A DNA stretch of 64,000 bases from Streptomyces collinus Tu 365. GTDB lineage: Bacteria; Actinomycetota; Actinomycetes; Streptomycetales; Streptomycetaceae. The notes beneath the pieces were generated by a model. It was given only the letters and a program-made list of their open reading frames with translations. It did not search any database and was not told the origin of the DNA. Of this stretch, positions 9,077-16,744 are shown in pieces (position 1 is the first letter of the stretch; each line of letters begins with the position of its first letter). A program made the position numbers and the translations under genes. The stretch covers positions 4,422,170-4,486,169 of the forward strand of contig NC_021985.1 in NCBI RefSeq assembly GCF_000444875.1. Reading direction: 5' to 3'.

Positions 9077-10665
9077 CAGGCCAGCGCCAGCAGCAGCAGG
9101 GGGACGGCCGCCTTGGCCGGCGGGCCCGGGCGGCGGGCCCGGTGGCCCCGCGCGCGGGCCGGTGCGGCCACGGGCGTGGGCGGTGGCGTGGGCGCCGGGG
9201 TCCGCGGGTCCTGGGCGGTGTACGAGGCGGTGCCGGTGTCGGCGCGCGGGACGGCCTCCGCTGCCGGGGCCGACGGGGTGGCCGGAGCGGACTGCCGGGC
9301 GCCGTACGGCCGGGGGGCCGGGGGTGCCATGGGAGCCATGGGGTTGGTGGGGGGAGTGGCGGGCTGTTCGGCCGCGGGCGGGCCGACGGCCGGGTGGCCC
9401 GGCTGGTCGTACCTGTCGTACCCGTCGTACTGGCCGGACTGGCCGGACTGGCCGGACTGGCCGGACTGACCGGACTGACCGGACTGGTCGCCGTGCCGTG
9501 GCCGGTTCCCCTCCTGGGCCGGGAGGCGGGGCCGGGGGCTCGGGGTCGGCTGGGGCGGCGGCAGGTGGAAGCTTCCGGTGTCCGACATCGACACGGCCGC
9601 CGACGAGGACGTCGGTGAGGAGGGCGCGGAGGGCTCCGGCCCGTCGGTCTCCCCGCGGGGACCGAGGCGGGGATCGACGGTCCCGCCGGAGGGTTCCAGT
9701 CGTGCCGCGCCGCCGGTCCCGTCGGTGCCGGTGCCGGTGAGGCCGTGCGTTCCCGCGGGCCGCACCTGTACGCCGGGGGCGCGCTTGAGCGGGCCGTCGG
9801 GACCGAACCCGGGCGGCAGCGGGCCGAGCTGGTCGAAGATCTCGATCAGTTCGTCGTCGGGGCCGGGCTCCGGCAGCAGTTCGGCGGCGGCGGCGAGCGC
9901 CTTGCGCGCTCCCGTGGCGGTGCGGAACCGGGCGGCCGGATCGGGCTGGAGCAGAGTGGCCACCACCTGCCACAGCGGCTCGGGCACCCCCTTGGGCGGT
10001 CCCGGTGTCCCGTGTTCGGTGAAGTACTGGACGAGCGCCTTGGCGTCCGGCTTGGCCCCTTCGAGCAGGTACAGGGCGACCAGGCCCACGGCGAACAGGT
10101 CGGCGGGGAAGTCCGGTTCGGAGCCCAGCATCTGCTCGGGCGCGAGATAGCCGGGCGTGCCCACGACGAGGTTGGTCTCGGTCAGCCGGGGCTCGCCGAA
10201 CCGCATGGCGATGCCGAAGTCCGAGAGCCGCAACCGGGGCCGTGCGGTGCCGGTGGCTTCGAGCAGCACGTTGGCGGGCTTGATGTCCCGGTGCACGACC
10301 CCTTCCGCGTGCACCGCGGCGAGACCCGAGAGCAACTGGTCCAGCAGGGTGCACACGAATCCGGGCGGCAGCGGCCCGTAGTCGCCGACGAGGTGGACCA
10401 GCGAGCCGCCCCCGACCAGGTCCATCGTGAACAGGACCTTGTCGTCGTCGGCGGCCCAGCTGGCCGGGGCGAGGACATGCGGGTGGTCGATGCGCAGCGC
10501 CTGTTCGCGCACGAAGCGCAGCAGTGAGTGGGCGTCGCGCTGCTGGAGCACCTTGGCCGCCACGTACCGGCGGCGCCGGTGGTCCCAGGCACGCCAGACG
10601 GCGCCCGCGCCGCCACGTCCGATCGGATCGGCCAGCTCGTACCGGCCGGCGAAGACCTCACCCAT
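9040..10665 (-). CDS. Membrane-anchored Ser/Thr protein kinase with low-complexity linker
   Basis: 541 residues from ATG 10665. Kinase domain about 1-270: glycine loop GRGGAG 16-21, VAAK with Lys38, HRDIKPAN with HRD at 125-127, DFG 149-151, then GTPGYLAPEQ. A linker of about 240 residues is Pro/Ala/Gly-rich and includes six tandem Ser-Gly-Gln units. The last 24 residues form a membrane helix, so nothing substantial lies outside the cell and no PASTA domain is present. Hanks-type kinases of this kind autophosphorylate and phosphorylate cytoplasmic targets. Its 3' end overlaps the convergent secreted-protein gene. Confidence 0.9.
   Translation of the reverse strand: MGEVFAGRYELADPIGRGGAGAVWRAWDHRRRRYVAAKVLQQRDAHSLLRFVREQALRIDHPHVLAPASWAADDDKVLFTMDLVGGGSLVHLVGDYGPLPPGFVCTLLDQLLSGLAAVHAEGVVHRDIKPANVLLEATGTARPRLRLSDFGIAMRFGEPRLTETNLVVGTPGYLAPEQMLGSEPDFPADLFAVGLVALYLLEGAKPDAKALVQYFTEHGTPGPPKGVPEPLWQVVATLLQPDPAARFRTATGARKALAAAAELLPEPGPDDELIEIFDQLGPLPPGFGPDGPLKRAPGVQVRPAGTHGLTGTGTDGTGGAARLEPSGGTVDPRLGPRGETDGPEPSAPSSPTSSSAAVSMSDTGSFHLPPPQPTPSPRPRLPAQEGNRPRHGDQSGQSGQSGQSGQSGQSGQYDGYDRYDQPGHPAVGPPAAEQPATPPTNPMAPMAPPAPRPYGARQSAPATPSAPAAEAVPRADTGTASYTAQDPRTPAPTPPPTPVAAPARARGHRARRPGPPAKAAVPLLLLALACYAVGFWALARV
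9430..9483. repeat. Six tandem 9-bp units inside the kinase gene
   Basis: CTGGCCGGA (four copies) then CTGACCGGA (two copies) in direct tandem, reading SGQ on the minus strand. Being 9 bp, changes in copy number keep the frame. Confidence 0.9.
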
Positions 10666-10815
10666 GACAGTCCGCCGCTCCTCCCCCTGGGCCCTGTGGC
10701 CTCCCCCAGGGCCTGTGGACTTTCCCCTACCCAAGCGGCCCCCGTCCTGCCCCTGCGGGACCGTGCCGCTGCGGCCCGGTTCCCGGACCCCCCTCCGGGC
10801 GACCGGGCCGCGGGG

Positions 10816-11364
10816 TCAGTTCTGGTGGGACTGGTAGTGCGCGACCGCGTCCGAGGTGCGGCCGGCGCCGTAGACCTTCAGGAACTCGGCCAGTTCGGGG
10901 TGGCTCGGGGCGAGGCTGTCGGCGGCGTCGATGATGTCACCGGCGGCGGCCACGGACCGCAGCAGCGACTGGATCTCGCGCACCACGCGCTTGACCGTCG
11001 GCGCACCCGAACTACTCGTCGTCTGCGTGGTGTTGCTCAGCACTGAGCCCCCCTGGGACTTCTTGATCTCGTCCATGCGGTCGGTGGCCTCCGCCGCACT
11101 GACACTGCCGTCCGCGACCTGGGCCGCCAGCTCCTGCAGCAGCTGCACCCGCTGGACCACGGCGGGATTGCCGATCTTCGCGCGCTGGCCGCTCATCAGC
11201 TGCGACAGCATGGGAGCCGACAGGCCCAGCACCGCCGCGAGCCGGGCCTGGTTCAGCCCGAGATCGTCGATGAGCTTACGGAAGAGCGCCCCCAACGGCT
11301 CCCCGTACCAGTTCCGCTGCAGCTCCCGCGCTCTGGCGGTGGCTTCCTGCTGTGCGGCGTCCAT
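10816..11364 (-). CDS. Helix-turn-helix DNA-binding regulator
   Basis: 182 residues. A HTH of the XRE/lambda-repressor type lies at about 36-75 (LNQARLAAVLGLSAPMLSQLMSGQRAKIG). A helical domain and a Ser/Thr-rich linker (SNTTQTTSSSG) come next, and the C-terminal part (about 120-182) is helical. ATG 11364 follows a GGGGA site. An inverted repeat GGTTCGCT-GT-AGCGAACC lies 34 bases upstream, suggesting autoregulation. The protein is separated from the kinase gene by 150 bases and is probably monocistronic. No ligand-binding domain is recognisable. Confidence 0.8.
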   Translation of the reverse strand: MDAAQQEATARARELQRNWYGEPLGALFRKLIDDLGLNQARLAAVLGLSAPMLSQLMSGQRAKIGNPAVVQRVQLLQELAAQVADGSVSAAEATDRMDEIKKSQGGSVLSNTTQTTSSSGAPTVKRVVREIQSLLRSVAAAGDIIDAADSLAPSHPELAEFLKVYGAGRTSDAVAHYQSHQN

Positions 11365-11397
11365 TGCGTCTCCCCATCGCTTCCCCTGAAAAACCGC

Positions 11398-11430
11398 GGT
11401 TCGCTGTAGCGAACCACGTCGAGCATCCTA
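11398..11430 (-). promoter_or_regulatory. Putative autoregulatory operator and -10 element of the HTH gene
   Basis: Inverted repeat GGTTCGCT-GT-AGCGAACC at 11398-11415, with a minus-strand TAGGAT hexamer (11425-11430), a typical Streptomyces -10 sequence, just upstream of it. An operator between promoter and gene fits repression by the gene's own product. Confidence 0.45.
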
Positions 11431-11547
11431 CGGAGAGTGGTCATCCACGGGGACCCCCAATCTTTTTGCGGGATACGGGGGGTGACCCGGTACTCTGGTC
11501 TGCGACGCCCTCCGGATCGCGAGATCTTCGGTCGGTGCTTCCCTCCG

Positions 11548-11620
11548 GGGGCCTTAGCTCAGTTGGTAGAGCGCCGTCTTTGCATGGCGGATGTCAGGGG
11601 TTCGACTCCCCTAGGCTCCA
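11548..11620 (+). tRNA. tRNA-Ala (TGC anticodon)
   Basis: A complete cloverleaf: acceptor GGGGCCT/AGGCTCC with one G-T pair, D arm GCTC...GAGC, anticodon stem CCGTC/GGCGG around TTTGCAT, T arm AGGGG-TTCGACT-CCCCT, discriminator A. CCA is not encoded. A possible weak promoter is TTGCGG (11466) with TACTCT (11491). Confidence 0.97.
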
Positions 11621-11626
11621 CATACG

Positions 11627-11670
11627 AGACCCCCTCTGATCTGCACGAATGCGGTCAGAGGGGGTCTTTT
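11627..11670 (+). terminator. Intrinsic terminator after tRNA-Ala
   Basis: AGACCCCCTCTGA pairs perfectly with TCAGAGGGGGTCT, followed by TTT. Confidence 0.9.
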
Positions 11671-11812
11671 CGCATGCCGGGCCGTGGCTGCCGGGCCCGT
11701 GTCGGCACGAGGACGGTCCGCGGGCGGGCACGGCCGCCGCCGGGCCTCAACTCCAGGAGGACGGGGGCCTCATGGCAGGCCGGCCCGTTCATCGGCGGCA
11801 CGGGCGGAGCCG

Positions 11813-11826
11813 GTTCCACGTGAAAC
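11813..11826. other. Candidate parS site (one mismatch)
   Basis: GTTCCACGTGAAAC differs at one position from the Streptomyces parS palindrome GTTTCACGTGAAAC. It is intergenic and its right half merges with the arm of a long hairpin. ParB binding is inferred from sequence only. Confidence 0.6.
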
Positions 11827-11874
11827 ATGCGGTGGGGCGGACGACCGCAGTCGTCCGCCCCACCGCATGTTTCA
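11821..11874 (-). terminator. Long perfect hairpin, probable terminator of the DUF5324-like gene
   Basis: Two 25-base perfectly complementary arms (11821-11845 and 11850-11874) flank a CGCA loop, 18 bases beyond the stop of the leftward gene. The arms carry GGTGGGGCGGACGAC. It may act in both directions. Confidence 0.8.
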
Positions 11875-11891
11875 TACGACGGCCGGTGGCC

Positions 11892-12602
11892 TCACTCCAG
11901 GTCGTCGCGGTTCGCGGCCTCGTCCTCCGCCTGCTTCGCCTGGACCTCCGGGTCCAGGACCGAGCCGCTGCCGTCCACGGAACTCAGACGGCCGGACTCC
12001 GGGACCTCCGTCGCGGCCGGCGGCTCCACCAGCCAGTCGGGATTGGCCTGCTTGTCCCACCACTTCCAGATCGCGAAGGCACCGCCGGCCACCAGGCCGA
12101 CCGCCGTCAGGATCTTCACGGCACGGCCGGTACGGGAGCGCCGCTCGTGCTTGCGGGCCAGCTTCTGGATCTCCCGCGTCGTGACCTGGCCGCGCAGCGC
12201 GGCGAGCGCGGCGGCACCGGCGGCCGCGCTCCGCGCCGCGGCCTCGTCCGCCACCGGGGTGGCCGCGGCCACCGCCTGCTCGATCTTCGGACGCGAGTAG
12301 TCGGCCGCCTGCCGGGCGGCCTTGCGGGTACGGGCGGCGGCTTCCTGTGCGGCCAGGTCCACCTTCTGCGGCACATGCGCACGAGCCTGTTCAAGGCGTG
12401 GGGCGAGCCGGGCGTCGTACTGCTCGCGGGCCTGCTCTGCGGCCTGCGACACCACGGGCGCCAGTCGTACGCGTGCCTCCTGCGCGTAGAACGCGGCACG
12501 CTCCTTGGCCGTGTCGGCGTAGGGCGCCACCACTTCCGCGGCGTGCAGCACGCTGTCCCTCGCCGAGCCGGTCGCGGCGCGCACGCTGTCGATGCGGGTC
12601 AC
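11892..12602 (-). CDS. DUF5324-like membrane protein
   Basis: 236 residues from GTG 12602, with GAGGAGGAA six bases upstream. The first 150 residues are Ala/Gln/Arg-rich amphipathic helix, resembling apolipoprotein- or late-embryogenesis-like repeats (AAEVVAPYADTAKERAAFYAQEARVRL). One membrane helix lies at about 161-182 (VKILTAVGLVAGGAFAIWKWW), followed by an acidic C-terminal tail with the conserved-looking DKQANPDWLVEPPAATEVPES. This matches my memory of the Streptomyces family DUF5324, of unknown function. It is divergent from the cyclophilin gene. Confidence 0.75.
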   Translation of the reverse strand: MTRIDSVRAATGSARDSVLHAAEVVAPYADTAKERAAFYAQEARVRLAPVVSQAAEQAREQYDARLAPRLEQARAHVPQKVDLAAQEAAARTRKAARQAADYSRPKIEQAVAAATPVADEAAARSAAAGAAALAALRGQVTTREIQKLARKHERRSRTGRAVKILTAVGLVAGGAFAIWKWWDKQANPDWLVEPPAATEVPESGRLSSVDGSGSVLDPEVQAKQAEDEAANRDDLE

Positions 12603-12843
12603 GGGTTCCTCCTCCTCGGTGGCGTACGGTAATCGACTTTCCACCCTTTTACGGATCATGCCTGTCTGCGGCCCGCGCGGCATGCGAGGGCGGGCATATG
12701 GGTGCAACCGGTGCTTCCCGTCGACACTGCCACGGATCGCCGTCGCGCGCCCCCTCACCGGCGGAACTCGCGGCGGCCCGGTTTCAGGGGCCCCGGGCCG
12801 TGCGAGGATCGGGACCTCACACGAGGACAACGGAAGGCACACC

Positions 12844-13377
12844 GTGGGCGAGCAGCTCTACGCCACCCTGAAGACCGATCACGGCGACATCGAGGTCCGG
12901 CTGTTTGCGAACCACGCGCCGAAGACGGTCAAGAACTTCGTCGACCTGGCCCAGGGCGAGCGGGAGTGGACGCACCCGGCGACCGGGGTGGTGAGCCACG
13001 ACAAGCTCTACGACGGCACGGTCTTCCACCGGGTCATCAGCGGCTTCATGATCCAGGGCGGCGACCCGCTGGGCACCGGCATCGGCGGCCCCGGCTACGA
13101 GTTCGCGGACGAGTTCCACCCCGACCTGCGTTTCGACCGGCCGTATCTGCTCGCCATGGCCAATGCCGGGCCGGGCACCAACGGCTCCCAGTTCTTCATC
13201 ACGGTCAGCCCCGCCGTACACCTGAACCGCAAGCACACCATCTTCGGTGAGGTCAGCGACCAGGCCGGCCGGAAGGTCGTGGACGCCATCGCCGCCGTGC
13301 CGACGACACTCCCGAACAACCGCCCGGTCAACGACGTGGTCATCGAGACCGTCGTCGTCGAGAAGCGCCAGGGCTGA
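12844..13377 (+). CDS. Cyclophilin-type peptidyl-prolyl cis-trans isomerase
   Basis: 177 residues from GTG 12844, with GGAAGG upstream. All cyclophilin landmarks are present: FHRVISGFMIQGGDP (catalytic Arg and Phe, about 59-73), GPGTNGSQFFIT (about 108-119) and the hydrophobic-pocket strand HTIFGEV. There is no signal peptide, so it is cytoplasmic. It catalyses isomerisation of Xaa-Pro bonds in protein folding. Its place next to rhomboid and crgA is conserved in Streptomyces. Confidence 0.95.
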   Translation: MGEQLYATLKTDHGDIEVRLFANHAPKTVKNFVDLAQGEREWTHPATGVVSHDKLYDGTVFHRVISGFMIQGGDPLGTGIGGPGYEFADEFHPDLRFDRPYLLAMANAGPGTNGSQFFITVSPAVHLNRKHTIFGEVSDQAGRKVVDAIAAVPTTLPNNRPVNDVVIETVVVEKRQG

Positions 13378-13413
13378 ACACCGCCTCCGCCCGGCGTCCT
13401 CCCGGGAACCAAA

Positions 13414-13445
13414 CGCCCCGCTCGTCCGTATGGAGGGGCGGGGCG
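13414..13445 (+). terminator. Weak hairpin between cyclophilin and rhomboid genes
   Basis: CGCCCCGC (13414-13421) pairs with GCGGGGCG (13438-13445). There is no T-tract, so attenuation rather than full termination is possible. Confidence 0.4.
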
Positions 13446-13492
13446 GGGTAGGTGCCGGGGGACAGGCTCACGACCAGCAAGGGGATCATCCG

Positions 13493-14377
13493 ATGGACCA
13501 GGCCGCAGGGAGCACGCAGGACGCCAGGAGCCTGCCCGTGTGCTACCGGCACCCGGACCGCGAGACCGGTGTGCGCTGCACCCGCTGCGAGCGGCCCATC
13601 TGCCCCGAGTGCATGGTCAGCGCCTCGGTCGGTTTCCAGTGCCCCGACTGCGTCCGCGGCGGCTCCGGCACCGGGCACGCCCCCACCGCGTCGCAGCCCC
13701 GCACGATGGCGGGGGGCACGGTGACGGCGGACCCCCGCCTGGTCACCAAGATCCTCATCGGGATCAACATCGCCGTGTTCATCGCGGTGCAGGCCAAGTC
13801 CTCGCTGCTGAACGACCTGGTCCTCATCGGTCAGTGGCCCCCGAAGCCGTACCAGACGACGATGGGCGTCACCCAGGGCGAGTGGTACCGCTTCGTGACG
13901 TCGATGTTCACGCACCAGCAGTTCTGGCACATCGGCTTCAACATGCTCAGCCTCTGGTGGATCGGCGGCCCGCTCGAAGCGGCGCTCGGCCGGGTCCGCT
14001 ACCTGACGCTCTACTTCGTCTCCGGTCTGGCCGGCGGGGCGCTCACGTATCTGCTCGCCGGACCCTCGACGGCATCGCTCGGTGCCTCCGGGGCGATCTT
14101 CGGGCTGTTCGGCGCGACCGCGGTGCTGATGCGCCGGCTGAACTACGACATGCGGCCGATCTTCGTCCTGCTGGCGATCAACCTGGCCTTCACCTTCGGG
14201 TTCAAGGACATCGCCTGGGAAGCCCACATCGGCGGTCTGGTCGCCGGTGTCATCACGGGGTACGCCATGGTGCACGCCCCGCGGGAGAAGCGCGCCCTGG
14301 TCCAGTACGGCACCTGCGCGCTCGTCCTGGCCGTGTCGGTGGTCCTGGTGCTGGTCAGGACCGCTCAGCTCGGCTGA
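13493..14377 (+). CDS. Rhomboid-family intramembrane serine protease with N-terminal zinc finger
   Basis: 294 residues. The N-terminal zinc-binding module holds C17, H20, C29, C32, C37, C40, C50 and C53 (B-box-like spacing). Six or seven membrane helices follow. The catalytic dyad is Ser199 in GASGAIFG and His245 in WEAHIGG; H146 and N150 (HIGFNM) complete the oxyanion site. Rhomboids cleave membrane-protein substrates within the bilayer. Substrates here are unknown; the position next to crgA and sortases suggests envelope biogenesis. Confidence 0.93.
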   Translation: MDQAAGSTQDARSLPVCYRHPDRETGVRCTRCERPICPECMVSASVGFQCPDCVRGGSGTGHAPTASQPRTMAGGTVTADPRLVTKILIGINIAVFIAVQAKSSLLNDLVLIGQWPPKPYQTTMGVTQGEWYRFVTSMFTHQQFWHIGFNMLSLWWIGGPLEAALGRVRYLTLYFVSGLAGGALTYLLAGPSTASLGASGAIFGLFGATAVLMRRLNYDMRPIFVLLAINLAFTFGFKDIAWEAHIGGLVAGVITGYAMVHAPREKRALVQYGTCALVLAVSVVLVLVRTAQLG

Positions 14378-14386
14378 CGACCCTCT

Positions 14387-14598
14387 TTGTCCACAGCGTG
14401 TGCCGGATCTTGTGCATACGGTGCGGGCACAGATGCGCCCCCTGCCGCTCGGATGCGTTTCCGCAGGTCGGGCAAGGGGCGAACGGATGTCTCAGAGCCG
14501 GTAGGCCAGTCACACCGGCGTCAACGGCCGATGAGTTATCCACAGATCGTAGTCTTTTCCCCAGGAGGGTGTGGACAGAGGGTCTGGCCTGTGGATAA
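14387..14598. other. DnaA-box cluster
   Basis: Four 9-mers in about 210 bases of non-coding DNA between the rhomboid and crgA genes: TTGTCCACA (14387-14395, +), TTATCCACA (14536-14544, +), TGTGGACAG (14570-14578, minus strand, one mismatch) and TGTGGATAA (14590-14598, minus strand, perfect). Clusters of DnaA boxes flanking oriC that titrate DnaA are known in S. coelicolor (H69, H24, D78). This looks like a counterpart of one of them. Confidence 0.75.
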
Positions 14599-14622
14599 CT
14601 CAGCGAACAGCCGTGGGCAGAG

Positions 14623-14877
14623 CTACTTCCACTGCGTGGAGACGCCGAAGCCGGCGGCGATGAAGCCGAAGCCGACCACGATGTTCCAGTTGTCCAGGCT
14701 GTCGATCGGCAGCGAGCCGTCGGTGACGTAGAAGACCACGATCCAGGCCAGGCCGATGAGGAACATGGCCAGCATGACCGGCGCGACCCAGGCGCGGTTG
14801 GTGAGCCTGATGGCCTGCGCCTGCTTGGCGGGCGGCGGCGTGTAGTCGGCCTTCTTGCGGATACGTGACTTCGGCAC
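14623..14877 (-). CDS. crgA: Cell division regulator CrgA
   Basis: 84 residues from GTG 14877 with an AGGAGA site, exactly the family length. A basic N-terminus (PKSRIRKKADYTPPP) is followed by two membrane helices (about 30-50 and 62-80) joined by a short loop (DGSLPIDSLDNWN). CrgA coordinates growth and cytokinesis in aerial hyphae and influences FtsZ-ring formation. It sits divergently from the DUF881 gene, the usual Streptomyces order. The DnaA-box cluster lies directly beyond its 3' end. Confidence 0.95.
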   Translation of the reverse strand: MPKSRIRKKADYTPPPAKQAQAIRLTNRAWVAPVMLAMFLIGLAWIVVFYVTDGSLPIDSLDNWNIVVGFGFIAAGFGVSTQWK

Positions 14878-15017
14878 GAGGGTCTCTCCTGTCGATGCGC
14901 TGCGTGGCCGCGCAGGTAACTGGGTCGGTCCGGGGCAGCGTACAAGGGGACTCTTAGTACTCCCCCGGGCGTCCGTTAGCGTAGTGCTTCCGCGGCGCAG
15001 AAGGAGATAAGGGTACG

Positions 15018-15806
15018 TTGAGCAATTCTGCCGACTCCCCCGGCACGGGATCAACGGGTTCCGGCCCGGCCCGTCGTCTGCGCTTCCGTCCGGTGCGGAT
15101 TCTCACGGCGGCCGTCTTCGCGCTCGCCGGGCTGATCTTCTTCACCAGCTTCAACACGGCCAAGGGCACGGACATCCGTACGGACTCCTCCCTGCTGAAG
15201 CTGTCCGACCTGATCCAGGAGCGCAGCCGCAAGAACAAGGAGCTGGACGAGTCCAACGCGGCCCTGCGCGGCAACGTGGAGTCGCTCGCCGAGAGCGACG
15301 ACGGCAGCACCAAGGCGCAGGACGAGCGGCTCAGCGGTCTGGAGAAGCGCGCGGGCACCCAGAAGCTCACGGGCCGGGCGGTCACCGTCACCCTGAACGA
15401 CGCCCCGCCGAACGCGACCGCCAAGCTCCCCGGCTACCCCGAGCCGCAGCCCGACTACCTGGTCATCCACCAGCAGGACCTCCAGGCCGTGGTGAACGCG
15501 CTGTGGCAGGGCGGCGCCAAGGGCATCAAGGTCATGGACCAGCGGCTGATCTCCACCAGCGCGGTCCGCTGCGTGGGCAACACGCTGATCCTCCAGGGCC
15601 GCGTCTACTCGCCGCCGTACAAGATCACGGCCGTGGGGGACCCGGGCAAGCTGCAGCAGGCGCTCGCCGCGAGCAAGGCGATCCAGACGTACATGGTGTA
15701 CGTCAACGTCTACGGTCTGGGCTGGAAAGTCACCGACGACGGGCCGGTGACTCTGCCGGGCTACTCGGGCACAGTGGATCTGCACTACGCGAAGCCAGTG
15801 GAGTAG
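15018..15806 (+). CDS. DUF881 membrane protein
   Basis: 262 residues from TTG 15018, behind an AAGGAGATAAGGG site. A short cytoplasmic segment leads to one membrane helix (about 27-47, ILTAAVFALAGLIFFTSF). A coiled-coil stretch (about 60-115) comes next, and then the DUF881 domain (TGRAVTVTLNDAP...DYLVIHQQDLQAVVNALWQGGAKGI...GNTLILQGRVYSPPY). The domain faces outside. DUF881 proteins recur beside actinobacterial division genes; molecular role unknown. It heads the sortase/pabA run. Confidence 0.9.
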   Translation: MSNSADSPGTGSTGSGPARRLRFRPVRILTAAVFALAGLIFFTSFNTAKGTDIRTDSSLLKLSDLIQERSRKNKELDESNAALRGNVESLAESDDGSTKAQDERLSGLEKRAGTQKLTGRAVTVTLNDAPPNATAKLPGYPEPQPDYLVIHQQDLQAVVNALWQGGAKGIKVMDQRLISTSAVRCVGNTLILQGRVYSPPYKITAVGDPGKLQQALAASKAIQTYMVYVNVYGLGWKVTDDGPVTLPGYSGTVDLHYAKPVE

Positions 15807-15837
15807 CCGGAGCAGCCTTCCCTGTCAGGAGCCGCCG

Positions 15838-16530
15838 GTGCGCGTGATCGTCAGGACCGTCAGCGAACTGTGCGTCACCATCGGCACCCTGATCGTGCTC
15901 TTCGTCGCCTACCTGCTGTTCTGGACCGGCGTCCGGGCGGACGGCGCCATGAACGACCAGATCGACCGACTGCACCGGCAGTGGGCGGCGAGCGGCACCC
16001 GCCCCACGGCGCGGGGCTCCGGCACCGCTCCGGCGAGCGCCCCGAAGCCGGTGGCGTACCACTACGGCAGTCCGTTCGCGATCATGTACATCCCCCGCCT
16101 CGGTTTCACGTGGAACAAGCCCGTCCTGGAGGGGACCGGCACCGACGTGCTCGAGAAGGGCCTCGCCCACTACGCCGGGACCGCCCGGCTCGGCCAGGAG
16201 GGCAACTTCGCGGTCGCCGGCCACCGGCGGACCTACGGCGATCCCTTCAAGGACTTCCCCCGGATGCGGCCGGGCGACGCGGTGGTGCTCACGGACGGTA
16301 GGACCTGGTTCACGTATCGGATCGACAAAGGGCCCTACAAAACCGTGCCGACGGACGTTGAGGTGATCGACCCTGTGCCACGTAAGTCGGGGTACACGCG
16401 TCCGGGGCGGTATCTGACGCTGACCACGTGCGATCCGGAATGGGGGCACAGTCACCGGCTGATCGTCTGGGCGCACCTGGACTCCACACAGCCTGTGGAG
16501 GCAGGCCAACCGAAGGCTCTGCGCCGCTAG
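15838..16530 (+). CDS. Class E sortase (first of three)
   Basis: 230 residues from GTG 15838. One N-terminal membrane helix (about 12-30) leads to an extracellular sortase barrel. The catalytic triad is visible: His129 (VAGHRRTYGDPF), Cys198 in YLTLTTC and Arg207 in HSHRLIVW. TLTTC and the short N-terminus fit class E, which joins LAXTG-type proteins to peptidoglycan. It is shorter and more divergent than the two sortases downstream and lies on the other side of pabA. A parS-like sequence lies within its coding sequence. Confidence 0.92.
   Translation: MRVIVRTVSELCVTIGTLIVLFVAYLLFWTGVRADGAMNDQIDRLHRQWAASGTRPTARGSGTAPASAPKPVAYHYGSPFAIMYIPRLGFTWNKPVLEGTGTDVLEKGLAHYAGTARLGQEGNFAVAGHRRTYGDPFKDFPRMRPGDAVVLTDGRTWFTYRIDKGPYKTVPTDVEVIDPVPRKSGYTRPGRYLTLTTCDPEWGHSHRLIVWAHLDSTQPVEAGQPKALRR
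16103..16116. other. Candidate parS site inside the first sortase gene (one mismatch)
   Basis: GTTTCACGTGGAAC, the reverse complement of the variant at 11813, one base from the parS consensus. It encodes FTWN in the sortase, so coding constraint may account for it. Confidence 0.5.
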
Positions 16531-16582
16531 TCTGGTGTTGTACGGCGTGAGTCAGGTGCCGTGGTGGAACGGAAGGGACGGC

Positions 16583-16744
16583 ATGTACGGCTGGATCTGG
16601 CGGCATCTGCCGGGGAACGCGTGGGTGAAGGCGCTGGTCTCACTCGTCCTCGCCATGGCCGTGATCTACGTGCTCTTCCAGTACGTCTTTCCCTGGGCCG
16701 AACCGCTGCTGCCCTTCAACGATGTGACGGTGGACAACCAGTGA
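16583..16744 (+). CDS. Small membrane protein upstream of pabA
   Basis: 53 residues from ATG 16583, with GGAAGGGA upstream. One membrane helix (about 14-35, VKALVSLVLAMAVIYVLFQYVF) is flanked by a Trp-rich N-terminus and a short acidic tail. Its TGA overlaps the pabA GTG (GTGA), so the two are translationally coupled. Conserved position between sortase and pabA; function unknown. Confidence 0.8.
   Translation: MYGWIWRHLPGNAWVKALVSLVLAMAVIYVLFQYVFPWAEPLLPFNDVTVDNQ

Noticed and set aside
7322..10354. Leftward open frame of about 1010 codons
   Set aside because: It is a shadow of the secreted-protein and kinase genes, with Arg/Pro/Gly-only composition typical of wrong-frame high-GC DNA.
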